Below, in pieces: positions 46,125 to 57,556 of a DNA stretch of 64,000 nt. Source of the stretch: Cheiracanthium punctorium (Eukaryota > Arthropoda > Arachnida > Araneae > Cheiracanthiidae); NCBI GenBank assembly GCA_038373885.1, contig JAWZYV010015837.1, positions 124,001-188,000 of the forward strand. The letters run 5' to 3'. The notes under the pieces are model-generated. The model did not search any database, was not told the DNA's origin, and saw only the letters and a program-made list of their open reading frames with translations. The translations under genes and the position numbers were made by a program. The stretch's first letter is position 1, and the number at the start of each line of letters is the position of its first letter.

Positions 46125-47245
46125 TGTATACAACTCTTAATAAGTTTTTTAAGACCAATTATCCAATAACTCTGACGAATAATGCCTAACAATAAATTCA
46201 AACCAGCATGTAAATACACAACATGAAAATAATTTACAATTAAAACACTTATTTTATGCTGAGCTGGCAAAATCAATGGATGTTTAGCATTATATGAGAG
46301 AGGTGAGTTATACAGTCTACCTCCCACTCTCAGTAAGCCGTCCTTATCAATAAATGGACAAAGACCCAATAAAGGACTTTTCCTTGAAACTGCTTTACAA
46401 GATTTCACACAACTTATTTCATCTGAAAAATATAAATTCTGTACATAAGAAACCAAGAAATTACCTGCATTTTTTCTTTCCGTGGTACACAAAGGAGAAA
46501 TCTTACCTTTAGAAACTACGTTAACTTTGTTACATTTTTCTCTGCAATTCAATATAAACCTAATACAAAAGGCAAAAATATCTACTATTTTAGAAAAAGA
46601 TGAATAATTTTCAAATAGTGAATCAATAATGCAGTTCTTTACAATTACGGAAAAACAAAATTTAGTTTTTTTCTGTTCTTTCACCACAGCATCAACGTTA
46701 AGTTTAATTTCTGGTTGTTTAGGCCAATTCTCAGTACTTAAGGAAAGCCAGGGCGGTCCCTCCCACCATAAGGAACACTCGGGAAGTTGTTTAGGAGTCA
46801 AACCTCTTGAAGCGACGTCAGCAGGAATTTCCCTTGTGGGCACATATCTCCAACAGTCAAATGGAGCCAGGTCCAAAATTTCGGAAGTTCTGTTAGCAAT
46901 ATAAGGTTTATAGCACCGAGGATGAGATGACAACCACGCAAGCACCACTTGAGAATCTGTCCATGCGTGGAACTCGATGACATACTCATGAAATATATCT
47001 ACCACACTGGAATACATTCTTGAGAGCAACAACGCAGCGTTGAGCTCCAATCTTGGAATGGACACTGGTTTCAACGGACAAACTTTAGTTTTAGACATCA
47101 GGATATTCACTTTATTACCGTCTTGTTGTACCACATAAATAACTGCTGCAAATGCTAATTCCGAAGTATCGCAAAAACCATGCAACACAAGTTGTTTACC
47201 CACGTTCTGGATCCATCGAGGAATGCGAATCAAACATTTGTTCAA
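46112..47245 (-). pseudogene. BEL RNase H and integrase N-terminus
   Basis: The minus strand reads LHGFCDTSELAFAAVIYV, RLELNAALLLSRM, AWTDSQVVLAWL and EIPADVASRGL, the RNase H motifs of BEL/Pao pol. The integrase zinc finger then starts (HVVYLHAG ... SCIH) and is cut by the Helitron at 46125. The RNase H block is open for 377 codons. A frameshift joins it to the preceding segment near 47200. It would degrade the RNA template and begin integration. Confidence 0.9.
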
Positions 47246-48880
47246 AATCCTTCTGAAATGTTCGCCATTTTACCTTTAAACTTTTTGGAAGAGGAGTATC
47301 CCAATCTAATTTCAATAACCACAATTGTTGGTAAAAAATCTTGATGCATACTGTACAAGGTGATAGGAAAGCAAACGGATCAAACAATTTTGCTGATTGA
47401 GATTAAAATGTTCTTTTAGTGATCTCCTCGCTTAATTTCAAATTAACATTAAATATAAAACAGTCAGTTGTAGAATCCCAGTTCAATCCCAGAGCCTTAG
47501 AGCACTCGTCAGGATGAATTTCTAAAGCTGGTAAATCAAATGGACTGAGAGACAAATGTTCCAGTACCTCAGAGGAATTGGATCGCCATTTCCTTAAATG
47601 AAAACCTCGGAATTCCAATCTATCAGAAAGCTTTCTTATTATTCCAATTGCCTCTTCACTAGAATCCGCTCCAGCCATCAAATCGTCAATGTAAAAGCAC
47701 TCTTTTATTATAGAAGAAACTGCAGGTTCCCCCTCCTCCAAGTCCTTCCCAACTTGAAATAAACAACGTGTTGCTAAATATGGAGCAGCAGATGTACCAT
47801 ATGTAACTGTTTTCAATTTATATTCTTTAATATCAGAGTCCCTTGACCTCCTCCAAACTATTCTTTGAAAATCCTGATCTTCCGAATCAATATTTGCCTA
47901 TACATCTGTTGGATATCCGCAGAAAAGGCAATTCGATGTAGTCTAAATCGAGTAAGGATGTAGAACAAATCTGGTTGCAAAATCTGACCTACGGCTAAAA
48001 TAGAATTGAAGGAGTTCCCATCCGGAGGCTTGCAAGAACCATCAAATACAACTCTCAATTTTGTAGAAATAGAATCACTCTTGATAACTGAATGATGCGG
48101 CAGATAGTAAATTTTATTCTTGGTAAGTTCTAAATTTTCGCCAAGAGGTGTCATATGTCCAAGTTCCTCATATTGATTCATGAATAGCCCATAATCCCTC
48201 TCAAATTCCTTGTTATACAGAAATTTTCTTTCCATTGCATCTAATCTCGCAATTGCCATTCCTTTAGTATTCCCCAACAGATTTACATCCCTATAAATTG
48301 GTAACTTCACTACAAATCTACCGTCTTCATTTACTTTATATGTTGACTGGAAATCTTGTTCACAAAATTCTTCCTCTTCAGATAAATGCTGTTTTTTAAC
48401 ATTTATTTCCTCTGTCAGCCAAAATTTTTTAAGAATTACGTCGATGTTACTTTCATTTTCATAATTACTTATAAAATGACAGTGTGCAAAACGCGATGAA
48501 TTGAAATCAGTCTGAATTCTTTCAGCTACCACCCAACCAAACATTGTATTCTGAGCAATCGGCTGATTTTCCTCTCCCACAATTTTTCCATGTCGTATAA
48601 TATGAAAGAAAGTGTCGGAACCCAAAATGATATCACATTCCCTTGACTGCATAAAGTTTTTATCGGCTAAATTGATACCTTTAAGATGATCAATATTCCT
48701 TACATCCAATGACTCAGTAGGAAGATAAGATGTAACTTTGTTTAGTATGTAGGCATGAACACTTAAAAAGACATCCGAAAACCGTGAACCAACTTTCAAA
48801 GTCGTTGAACCTCGTGTCTGCCCAGCTTCCACTCCTCCAATACCTTTGAGAACAATGCGATCGTTTTTCTTTTTAAATTC
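47196..48880 (-). pseudogene. BEL reverse transcriptase region
   Basis: From the protease end (DIILGSDTFFHIIRHGKIVG) the frame runs through the connection FWLTEEI, into RT blocks YYLPHHSVIK, LRVVFDGSC, FSADIQQMYRQI, TSAAPYLATRCL and the catalytic YIDD (47682-47693). Then come FRGFHLRKW and DPFAFLSP. Breaks: frame changes near 48850, 47850 and 47200, and a TAA at 47403-47405. The catalytic YIDD is preserved but the protein is not continuous. RT copies the element RNA in the capsid. Confidence 0.92.
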
Positions 48881-48924
48881 AAAATAGTCATAGCATTTTC
48901 ACTTATGAAGGAACATTCTGATCC

Positions 48925-49572
48925 CTAATCCAGGAGTGCTCTAAAGGGAAATGCGTCACCCACAGAATTATAAATTAAAATTTCAGCTGTAGGTAAAAAA
49001 GAAATATACTTAGAATTGTCACAAGATGCACTCGCAATAACCTTTGTTTCATTAGATATTGATTTAGAGCCACTATCCTCGTCATTGCAACTCCTTTCGT
49101 TCGAAACTGGGGTTGCCCTCCCCTGAATTTTCGCAGTACACGTAGTACCTTTATTTCCTTCATGTATAAGTGTATTATGACTCACTTGACATTTTAAACA
49201 CTTCAAATTGGTATATGGACATTCCCTCAACTTGTGAGAATTTAAACACAAGAAACATAAGTTATTCTGTTTAACAAAATTCTTTCGGGCATAGGCATCC
49301 ATACCCTTAAATTGTCCACATTTATATAATGGATGCGTTCCCTGGCATTTCATACACCTTCGAGTGGATTTTTCAGCATTGCTTCCTGATTCAATATAAT
49401 TGACATTTTTAGGCCTGACATCGTCATTATTAGCAATTAATTCCAAGGAAGAGCACCTCACATTTAAAAATTCAAAAAATTGCTTTAAAGTAGGGAAATC
49501 AATCTCTGCACTTTTTATAGACCATTGTTTTCTTGTCTCGACGTCAATCTTTCGCAACAATAAATAAATTAA
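48925..49572 (-). pseudogene. BEL Gag C-terminus with zinc knuckles and protease start
   Basis: In frame with the Gag ORF upstream. It contains CMKCQGTHPLYKC and CFLCLNSHKLRECPYTNLKC, cysteine/histidine clusters for RNA binding. It then reads to PFRALLD, where the protease active-site triplet starts and is cut by TAG (48925-48927). A frame change follows near 48850. Confidence 0.88.
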
Positions 49573-50301
49573 TCATGGATCTCTACCAGTAGCTTCCTCA
49601 CAAGTAGCTTTCAACCCTCGAATGACTTCATCACTTGTATTCAACAAATTTCTTAAGTTTACACTGTTCGGGTGACTAATTGACTTTTGATCTATAAATA
49701 CTTTAATTAACGACTGTACAATTTGCTTCTTCTTATCATACCGATCCAATAATTTCCCCCATGCTTCTTCATATGAATCATTAGACAGTGGAATATGCTT
49801 AATTAATAAGGCAGGTTCATCTGACAATAACCCTTTAAGATACTGAAATTTTTGAATCTTGGATAACGATGTTTGAGCATGAACAGTTGCTATAAACATA
49901 TCCTTAAAGTTATTCCAGTCCATAAATTTACCGGAAAAAATTGGTATGTTCAATTTTGGAAGCCTAACATTTTGGTTCTGACTTTCAGTACGAACAGATT
50001 GAACAACACTCTGCGTTTCATTCGTCACTAATTGCTCTGTAGTAATCAACGCATCTAACTTATTTTGAAATTCAGATTTCAGGAAAAAATATCTTTCCTC
50101 AACTTCCGCAATTTCAGAATCCTTTTCACTAACTAAATTATCCAGCCGTTCAAATTCTTTAAACACTTCATCTAATCTATGCAACCGAGTATTAATTTCG
50201 TTTTTACCATTTATCCTATCGAAATTATTTTCCAATCTTGTAAGAGAGGCTTTAAGACGACCCCTTTCCATTTTTATTTTAGTAAGTTCTTCTTCTGCCA
50301 T
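49573..50301 (-). pseudogene. BEL Gag N-terminal part
   Basis: The 242-codon ORF starts MAEEELTKIKMERGRLKASL, a coiled-coil-like opening rich in E, K and L. From about residue 112 follows the DUF1759-type core (LPKLNIPIFSGKFMDWNNFK, LLSDEPALLIKHIPLSN). It ends at TGA 49573-49575, but the same frame continues in the next segment, so this is a premature stop. Gag forms the particle shell. Confidence 0.9.
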
Positions 50302-50380
50302 TGCAGATCAAATAAAATATAATACTTTTAAAAAATACAATCCCAATAAAAATCAAAGCACTTATCTTTCACAAATCCAA

Positions 50381-50398
50381 ATCTCGCCGGTGCCTCCA
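50381..50398 (-). promoter_or_regulatory. Primer-binding site of BEL element
   Basis: On the minus strand TGGAGGCACCGGCGAGAT begins eight bases after the 5' LTR. It starts TGG, as expected for pairing with a tRNA CCA end. I do not assign the tRNA. Confidence 0.65.
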
Positions 50399-50406
50399 CT
50401 TTCTTA

Positions 50407-50829
50407 TGTTGCTTGAACATAAGAAGACACGTCACAACTTTCTTGAACTTATTTATTGGACGACACAAAACATCACATCGCATGCAGAACAATTGAACAT
50501 TCAAAATACTATCGCCAAATCAAGGCGAACTAACTTCAAAAACTCAGCTTTAATTAAAATATATTTCATAAAGGCAAAATAATTCCACAAAAGCAACAAA
50601 TAATTAGGCATGAATCAAATTGCCGCCAACATTACCGGGCGAACTGAACACACGAGCTGAAGGCGAAACTCCACCTCCAATTTAAATCACTTAAGTCAGC
50701 AACACCTGAATTCACTTCCTATCGAAAAATAGAAAATAAGTGCTACCTAACCAGCCACTGCTTAGTGCTGGCATCTGTACTCTAAGTACATAACAACCGA
50801 ATGCAGTCCAACAGGATTGTGCAGGAACA
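50407..50829 (-). repeat. BEL 5' LTR
   Basis: Contains on the minus strand an initiator TCAGTT (complement of 50642-50647) and a polyadenylation signal AATAAA (complement of 50452-50457) close to the 3' end. No TATA box at the expected place. CATGC follows at 50830-50834. Confidence 0.92.
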
Positions 50830-50943
50830 CATGCAATTATGAAAAAAGAAATAATAATTCAGTTAATTCAAATACAGAGCTAAATAGACTAACCCAAATA
50901 CAGCTTTAAAACCCAAACACTTTTATCTTTGAATAAATTATTG

Positions 50944-51099
50944 CTAAATTAATTTACTCTTTGTGAGGTTATCTAAAATGGCATATGCTTGAGTTTTGGG
51001 GATTTTTCTCCTGATGTAACGTGAATACGCTATAGAACCCCTTAGTAAGTCATCTGCCCAAGGCATCTCTCTAGGCAGATACTTCTTTTGTAGGTTTGC
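50944..51099 (-). CDS. Possible terminal exon of an unidentified gene
   Basis: The minus strand from 51099 reads ANLQKKYLPREMPWADDLLR, then GSIAYSRYIRRKIPKTQAY, then AILDNLTKSKLI and a stop at 50944-50946: 51 codons. The composition is protein-like and the opposite strand is full of stops. A plausible acceptor lies just upstream (TGTGTTTTGTATTCTGTTAAG), giving a phase-0 start. AATAAT follows the stop. I do not recognise the protein. It could be a transposon fragment or chance. Confidence 0.3.
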   Translation of the reverse strand, partial: ANLQKKYLPREMPWADDLLRGSIAYSRYIRRKIPKTQAYAILDNLTKSKLI

Positions 51100-51202
51100 C
51101 TTAACAGAATACAAAACACACATCGAAAAAAACACTCAAAATATTGGCGTTAAATGATAAAATAAATAAAAAAAATTGTGAAAAAACACACATAATATGT
51201 TA

Positions 51203-51262
51203 CCTATAAGACGTTACGATCGTTTCGACCAAAAAATTCTTTCAGTCTTCATCAGACTAAGC
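51203..51262 (-). ncRNA. Hammerhead-ribozyme-like motif, left arm
   Basis: On the minus strand: CTGATGA (51249-51255), a stem II of GACT with GGTC, GAAA, a three-pair stem III (ACG/CGT), and the cleavage triplet GTC at 51210-51212. Stem I is weak. One extra A separates CTGATGA from stem II. Probably degenerate. Confidence 0.4.
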
Positions 51263-51644
51263 CCTTCGTCTCATTGAGCAGAGGGAACTGAAAAAGATAA
51301 ACAAACAAAAGATAATATTTTTTTTTTACAAAAACAAAAATTATCGTATCTGATGCTCTGTATGTTGTATGTTGTATAAAAAATTATTCTGTTTTATGTT
51401 ATTTTGAGTTATGTTCTTTTGTTTGTTCTGTTTTTCTTCTTTATGTATGTGTGTGTTCTTTTTTTGCGTTTTATTATTGTTATTATTATTTATTTATGTA
51501 TTTTTGTTTGTCCTTCTTTTCTTTTCTTTTTATAGCTTCCACCTTTTCCCCTCTCCATGGTTTTGTTCGCCTTTTCTTGTTTCCTTGTGGCAACATGATT
51601 GTTTGTTTATCTTTTTCAGTTCCCTCTGCTCATTGAGACGAAGG

Positions 51645-51705
51645 GCTTAGTCTGATGAAGACCGAAAGTAATTTTTGGTCGAAACGGTCGTAACGTCATA
51701 TAAGT
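51645..51705 (+). ncRNA. Hammerhead-ribozyme-like motif, right arm
   Basis: CTGATGA is at 51652-51658, stem II is GACC (51660-51663) with GGTC (51677-51680), and GAAA is at 51681-51684. Stem III is ACG (51684-51686) with CGT (51694-51696), then C51697 as the cleavage base. Stem I can form six to seven pairs between 51645-51651 and 51698-51705 with A51700 bulged. The extra A at 51659 departs from the consensus and may weaken activity. Confidence 0.5.
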
Positions 51706-51754
51706 AACATTTTATGTTTGTTTTTTCACAAAATTTTTATTTACTTTACAATAC

Positions 51755-53779
51755 ACACATACTAAAATGATATATAGCGTGACATTTTGAAACTAATGGA
51801 CTGATAGTATTATATGTCAAAGAGCTAATTATCGAGAAGGAATTCATAATGTACAGAAAATTTTAATAGTTTACTTACTGTGGATGAAACTGCTCAAAAC
51901 ATGAAGCTTTTTGTATTATTAATGTACTATTTAGAAATAATATATATATATATTTATAAATCTTTGTGAAAGTAGTACGATATTTGTATCCAAATACACC
52001 AAATGATAAAAATAGCTAAATATAGCTACAAGCAATGCTTTGTTAAATTAAAAACAAAGAAAGAGTAAAAAAACACTATTTAAAAACACTACAATTGTTT
52101 TCAAATGTTTTAAAAAGGTATCACATTTTTTCTTTTCTTGCTCAACAGAACTCATATTTTTTGGCACTAATTTTAATTTTGTTCTATTATGCATAAATTC
52201 ATTTGTTTAAACTTAAGTATCTTTTAAGAATCATTTTGTGTTTTCTTTTCATTCAATAAAATTTACTTTTTTGGTGCTATTAAAATTATTCACTTATTTC
52301 TTAAGATAATGTGTTCAACAGTTTCCTTAGGAATAATTTTCTTTATTATTTTCCCAAGATCATTAAACTGAATTTATTCAAAAAATTGAATTTTTTTTTC
52401 TATTGCATTGAGTAAAAATAACACCATACTTTAAATTTTGCACAGATTTTCGACTTTCTAAAAACTAATCAATAGCTTCTTTTTTTTTCAATTTCAGCAA
52501 CGTAAATTACAAATCTTGATTCAGACTCTCCAATTATTTAATTCTGTACATTTTGAGGGAAAAAAGAATCCAAGCAAATGTTTTGTGTTACACTGCATTC
52601 TAAAAACCTTTCAAAAATTATTTTACAGTTTGCGGTTATTGAAATAATTTTCATTTTTTGTGGATTTCGGAAGCCTTTACACAAAAATACAAAATTAAAA
52701 GAATAATAACTGAAAAAATTCGTAAAATAGTAAAAGTGTTTTTGAGATTAAAAAACATTACGATATTTCAGGAAAAAGAATTGGCGATGTTATTATTTTC
52801 AATCACTCAATAGGTACCATCTATACTTCCGAATGTATTTATTTTCCCCAATTATAAAAATACTCAGTGATTTTTCGAAGAACGGATAAAAAGCTTATCA
52901 GAACAAATATCTAGGAAGACACTTGTTTAATTGGCGAAGTTTGTTAAGGTGATATTGCTTATTTTGATTTTACTGTTAAAACATACTTGGTATGTATATA
53001 ATTTAATTCCATAGATATTAAAAAAAGCACTTTCAGGAAAATTATTCACTACTCTTGAAATATTGTAATTTTTTAGCATAACTACTATTCATTTTAATAA
53101 AAAGTATTTGGGCATAATAAAAAGTATATGAGTTATAAACCCTTCTTTCACTCTCTCTCGAACAAAAAAGAAATAAATTGCCTTTTTAAAGCTGATATTT
53201 ATCGTATTTTCTTTGATACTCGGCTGAAAATTTTATACATGTATGCTGTTTTATAATATGTATATGCCTAAGCACTATCAAAATTGTTATGCGTTGTGTA
53301 TGCTCAGTTTAAAAATATGAACTTCATATTCTCCTACTTTTTTAAATAGTATTTTTCTCAGATTCACATATTCTAGTTATTTTGGCACAACTACAAATTT
53401 TGAAAAAGCTTGATTATTAGAAATTTTAGTCATTTGCAAAATACGTTTGAAAAAATTCCATATTTTTCAAACAAATATTTGTATTTTCTTAAATATATGT
53501 TACATCTATCTGTCGAGCTAACTAATAAAATACATCTATATTTCTCACAATATGTTAATACATATTGTAAAAGTTCTGCAGCTTGTAAGCCTAAAATAAC
53601 AGCTTAATTTGTTGCCAGCCTTGAAAATTTTTCATGTCTCAATCATTATACGAAAGTACAACTTATTCCTTACCTAACACACAGTGATATACAATTTTTT
53701 TAGAAATTTAAACAAGAAAATACCGTCTTAATTTCCGAGCATAACATTATTTTTGGCTATTTAATGCTTATATACCGAA
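51755..53779. other. AT-rich non-coding stretch
   Basis: Nothing recognisable. Confidence 0.5.
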
Positions 53780-55430
53780 AGAAATGTTTTGCTGAATCAA
53801 CAAAAATTTTGTTGTATCAATGAAATTTTTCGGTTGAAACAGCGCCAACGAACTTTTTGTTAAAATTATTTGGTTATTTCAACTAAACATTTTGTCAATT
53901 TAATGAATTAATTTGGTTTAAATAAACATATGTTTTGTTAATTCAAATAAACTGTTAGTTTAAATTGTTTATTTGGTTAAAATCACCCAAATTATTTGTT
54001 TGAATCAATAAAATTTCTTTGTTAATTTGCGTGTTCATGGCTCATTTAACAAAATTATTTTCTTGAATTTGCTATGCTATTTTTTTAACCCATTAAACAA
54101 TTGGTTGAAATTTTAAGAGGTAAGGCTAATTTATTTATTCATCAAAACTTATATGTTTATTTTAGAGTTTTTATACATGTACAATTTTAATATGAAGAAA
54201 TTCAAGTCTTTTTTTTTTGTTGTTGTTCATAAGACAATTTTACAATCAGAATCGTTCTTCGGTTCATGGTAAAATAAATATGCATCTTTAATATTAAATA
54301 ATACCTTAGATTGCAGTTTAATTAAAAAATTCTTAAAGAAACCTGACTTTTTAGAGTTATTTTTTAATGGAGTTGTCTCGTTTTCATTGCTTGTAGGGAG
54401 CCACATCGAAACAAATTTATAACTTTCGCGTGCAGTTTCAGATTTAGATTTAATGCTACAAGTAAAAATTGACTATTGCTATCGATAGTGAAAACCAAAT
54501 ATTGCGGTTCTGGTCTCTCTCCACCCTCCCCTCCATCTGCTAGTTTTCAATCTCGAAAAGGGTGTTTTGTTTATACATTCTCAGCGCGAAAGGCAAATTA
54601 ATTCATAATGGCCTATTTTTTCCCCTTTAGCATTCCAAATTCTAAACAGTCATTAAAAAGGTTTCAATAAAACTAGAGAGATATTTTATCAAGTTATGCA
54701 CGCAATTCTAAACGTTTTAACAAATTTGCCTACCGGTAAAACATAAGCTACTTTAAACTAATATCTATAAAAATAACAAAATAAAAATGTAAATTTTAAT
54801 GAAGATATAAAGTTATTAGACCTACCTTTGAAACTTTCAATTAACTCGAAAAATATCCAATTGAATAGTTTTGTATCTGATATCACAACAACCCACATAC
54901 TTAAATGTACTGGCAGATATTAGGAGATTTCTAAAAATCGCGGTCGCCCGATTGACTAAAAATTATCCCTAGACGACTAGCTTTTTTTTTCATTAATGTA
55001 ATTCAATTAATACTAATACTTGACTCTTAAAATTAGGATAAGGAGGACGAATACTTGACTCCTAAAATTTTTTGCTAGCTTCTAAGATTTACAGCTGTTT
55101 TCGACCCCTGTACATAATCGTAAATAATTTGTTTTCATCTAATGAGCACCCACGTTCTCTTCTCCTCTTCTGGCTTATACCGTACTGAGCTCCTGCGCAT
55201 GCTCTTGACGCATGTGTTTTATGACTGTTCAACGATTTCAAATGCTATTGGTTCTGGGTTTGACAAAAAAAATTTTGTTGGCAAAAAGGCATTTTGTTAA
55301 ATTGGTTGAATCAAACAAACTTTTGTTGAATAAACAAAATAAAACTACTAAACCCAAAGAAGTTTTGTTGAATTAAACAAGTTATTTTTTATTAGACTAT
55401 TGTTATTAGTGTTTTGTTGAATTACAAAAA
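53780..55430. mobile_element. Probable non-autonomous element with TTGTTGAA/TTCAACAA arrays
   Basis: Dense clusters of TTTTGTTGAATC, AATCAACAAAA and related units occur at 53785-54060 and again at 55260-55425, with about 1.2 kb of ordinary AT-rich DNA between. The design (two terminal arrays of one short palindrome) is like the elements at 23352 and 24097. Ends are only approximate; no target duplication seen. Confidence 0.45.
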
Positions 55431-55451
55431 AAACCCACTTTTTAGCGTATA

Positions 55452-55625
55452 CAGTCGAGTCCGCCTAATGGAATAACCAATTTAATACGAAAAATTATTC
55501 TAATAAGAAGGATTTTTTATTATCTGCTATCACACTGACTATTTACTACGGTTTGGTGCATTGAAATATTACAATAAGCGGGATATTCTTTTAATCAATC
55601 TTTTCACTAAGCGGACTTAACGGTG
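55452..55625. mobile_element. pogo-like MITE, copy 1
   Basis: It begins CAGTCGAGTCCGCCTAATG and ends CACTAAGCGGACTTAACGGTG, which are imperfect inverted ends. TA lies on both sides (55450-55451, 55626-55627). Length 174 bases. CAGTCGA ends and TA targets fit pogo/Tigger derivatives. Confidence 0.65.
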
Positions 55626-55629
55626 TACG

Positions 55630-56936
55630 GTAAATATCTATTCATTAAAAGTAGAACTAGAATGAATGTTTTTATTGAAATTAAAAAGTTCTCTCCTTAC
55701 AATCCAAACACTGAAACATTTCAACCCGTGAGAAAAATATGGTGAAGGACAGCATTGGTAAAGCTTAAATTAGCCCACCATCTGCGCCCATCTGTTTATG
55801 TAGGGGAAACTTCCCGCCGAGATTTTCTAATTAATTTTAATTTAACAAAAGCCTGGAACCTATCGAAATCCTCGGCAGAGATAATTAGCCCTAATCCTAC
55901 AGGCAGTGAAATGCCCTCGTGGAACTTGTTGCTCTAAGATCGAGAGTCTTTCATTAATAAACGAGTACCCGTCCTGCAAATTTGTTGCACTGGAAATGAA
56001 TTCTAATCCATTTTGTTACAGTGCTTTGAATATTTCAACCAAATGTGCCTTTTGTTGGTGGAATAGAAGCAGACATGTTAATTATAACTGGAGGAGTTTG
56101 ATGAAAGCATGTGCTTGTTTACGTAAAGTTATGTTGTTCGAGGAAATCTCTGTTTTAAAGTGCTTCAGGTTTGGGTGTTGTCAGATGGCATTGAAATTTT
56201 CAACGTCTCTTTAACGAGCATTGCTGCAAGTAGAAATGTAATTAAATCAGTATTTCTTTAATAAATAATTGTATTTTGCAGAGAAGGTGATTAAGTGTTT
56301 TTGTTGCACATGCTGCCATTTTATCAATCCTAAAAACATAATTCATCCTTACAGTGCACAGAGAAGCTAATTGGTTACACTGTTTTTTTTCCATAATAAA
56401 AATAATATTTTGTATATTTTGTCAAAATATGCATTTAAAATAAATATGACACCATCACGGAAATAATTTTTAGTTGTTTTTCTAATTATTTTCTTTTGTT
56501 TTATGAGAGCTATCGGTTGAACATTCTAATTTTTCGAATTCGAATGTTTTTAAAGATTTTGAGAAAATACATGCTTAAATATATAAAAATATATTTCCTA
56601 GCATGAGAAAAGTTTAAATGAAGTTACAATTTAGTTTTCAGCCAATTTTTAAAAATCATGTATTTTAGGGTTAAAATATGTCTTTTTTTGTCCCGTGAGA
56701 CATTCAAAATGTAATGACATCTTTAATTAATAAAACTTTTAATTTGTAAATAAATTGCCATCACAAAAGCAGACGACAATATTGCAATGAGTTAGAAAAA
56801 GTATTAAACCTAGAAAAGTATGAGATTGATTATGAAGTTATTTTATTTTAATTTAAATGTCTTTACTTAAAATATATATATTCCAAATTTACTGAATTCG
56901 CTGATAAAATTGTAAATTTTTTTTGAAGAAAATGTA
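55630..56936. other. Non-coding stretch
   Basis: 55755-56215 is somewhat richer in GC and holds two overlapping ORFs (60 and 102 codons) without family features. It includes a homeodomain-like site GATAATTAGCC. Nothing firm. Confidence 0.4.
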
Positions 56937-57554
56937 CACTACTGGCCAAAAGTATTGCAAGTTTGAAAAATCTAATCATCGTTTCAAGAATGAGCCCAGG
57001 AAAAGTGGACAGGAAATTTGCCAGATTTAAATATTTTTGAGAATTTATGTAGTATAATTGGAAAGAATACATCTAAAAATCACCTAAAGACAAAATGAGA
57101 GCTTTAGGAACCAATAATTTAAGTTGGCACGATGAAACACCGAAAGAAGAGTTGTAAAACATTGTGGATTCCATATATAAAAGAATGGCTGTTGTGACCT
57201 AAGTCAAGGCTGCTCAGCAACATAATAAATGATTTTTAGTTCAATTGCATTTATTTATCATCCTCTTTTTGCAGAACTTGAAATTAATTCTTTATTTAAT
57301 TTTATTCCGGCGAGCCAAAATGGATTATGATTTCTATAATAATTTCCATATATTTTTTATGCTATTTTTTCAATAAATTAAAAAATTATTTTTGTTCTTT
57401 AACCTAATGCTATCTTGTCTCTGAAGTAATTAATTTGACATGCTAACATTAAAAAATATCAATTATATTGATTTTTCTTTTTGACGCGCTAGACGGGGCT
57501 TAATCTTGAAAAGGGTTAGATTTCTGAAACTTGCAATACTTTTGACCAGTAGTG
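56937..57554 (+). mobile_element. Tc1-like internal-deletion derivative
   Basis: The ends CACTACTGGCCAAAAGTATT and AATACTTTTGACCAGTAGTG are inverted with one mismatch over about 28 bases. TA is on both sides (56935-56936, 57555-57556). The terminal CACTACTGGCC is shared with the Tc1 element at 35586, but the inner TIR differs, so it is a separate subfamily. Length 618 bases. Confidence 0.85.
57006..57202 (+). pseudogene. Tc1 transposase C-terminal remnant
   Basis: The plus strand reads LPDLNIFENLCSIIGKNTSK, matching the PDLNPIENLW-I block with the catalytic Glu at 57039-57041. Then a stop, W-DETPKEEL, another stop and NIVDSIYKRMAVV before the final stop. Everything upstream of the last catalytic residue has been deleted. 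Confidence 0.75.
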
Positions 57555-57556
57555 TA

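Larger units (their letters stand above)
37425..50829 (-). mobile_element. BEL/Pao LTR retrotransposon containing a nested Helitron
   Basis: 423-bp LTRs (37425-37847 and 50407-50829) start TGTTGCTTGAAC and end GCAGGAACA on the plus strand. Both are flanked by CATGC. Gag, protease, reverse transcriptase, RNase H and integrase follow in BEL/Pao order on the minus strand. The span is 13.4 kb, of which 7249 bases are an inserted Helitron, leaving about 6.16 kb for the retroelement. I count about seven differences between the LTRs and no length change, so insertion was fairly recent. The coding region is nevertheless broken many times. Confidence 0.95.
51161..51750. mobile_element. 150-bp inverted repeat pair, Penelope-like or foldback element
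   Basis: 51161-51308 and 51599-51750 are inverted copies at roughly 90% identity, from AATAAAAATTTTGTGAAAAA-like ends inward to TTCAGTTCCCTCTGCTCA. Each arm contains CTGATGAAG ... GGTCGAAACG ... GTAACGTC, a hammerhead-like core. The 290-base centre is T-rich with no coding sequence (the Phe/Leu-rich ORF at 51411-51650 is an artefact of composition). Inverted terminal repeats with hammerhead cores are known in Penelope-like retroelements; that assignment is inference. Confidence 0.65.

Noticed and set aside
51411..51650. Membrane-like Phe/Leu/Val-rich ORF
   Set aside because: Produced by T-rich DNA between the two inverted arms; no start context, no conservation evidence.
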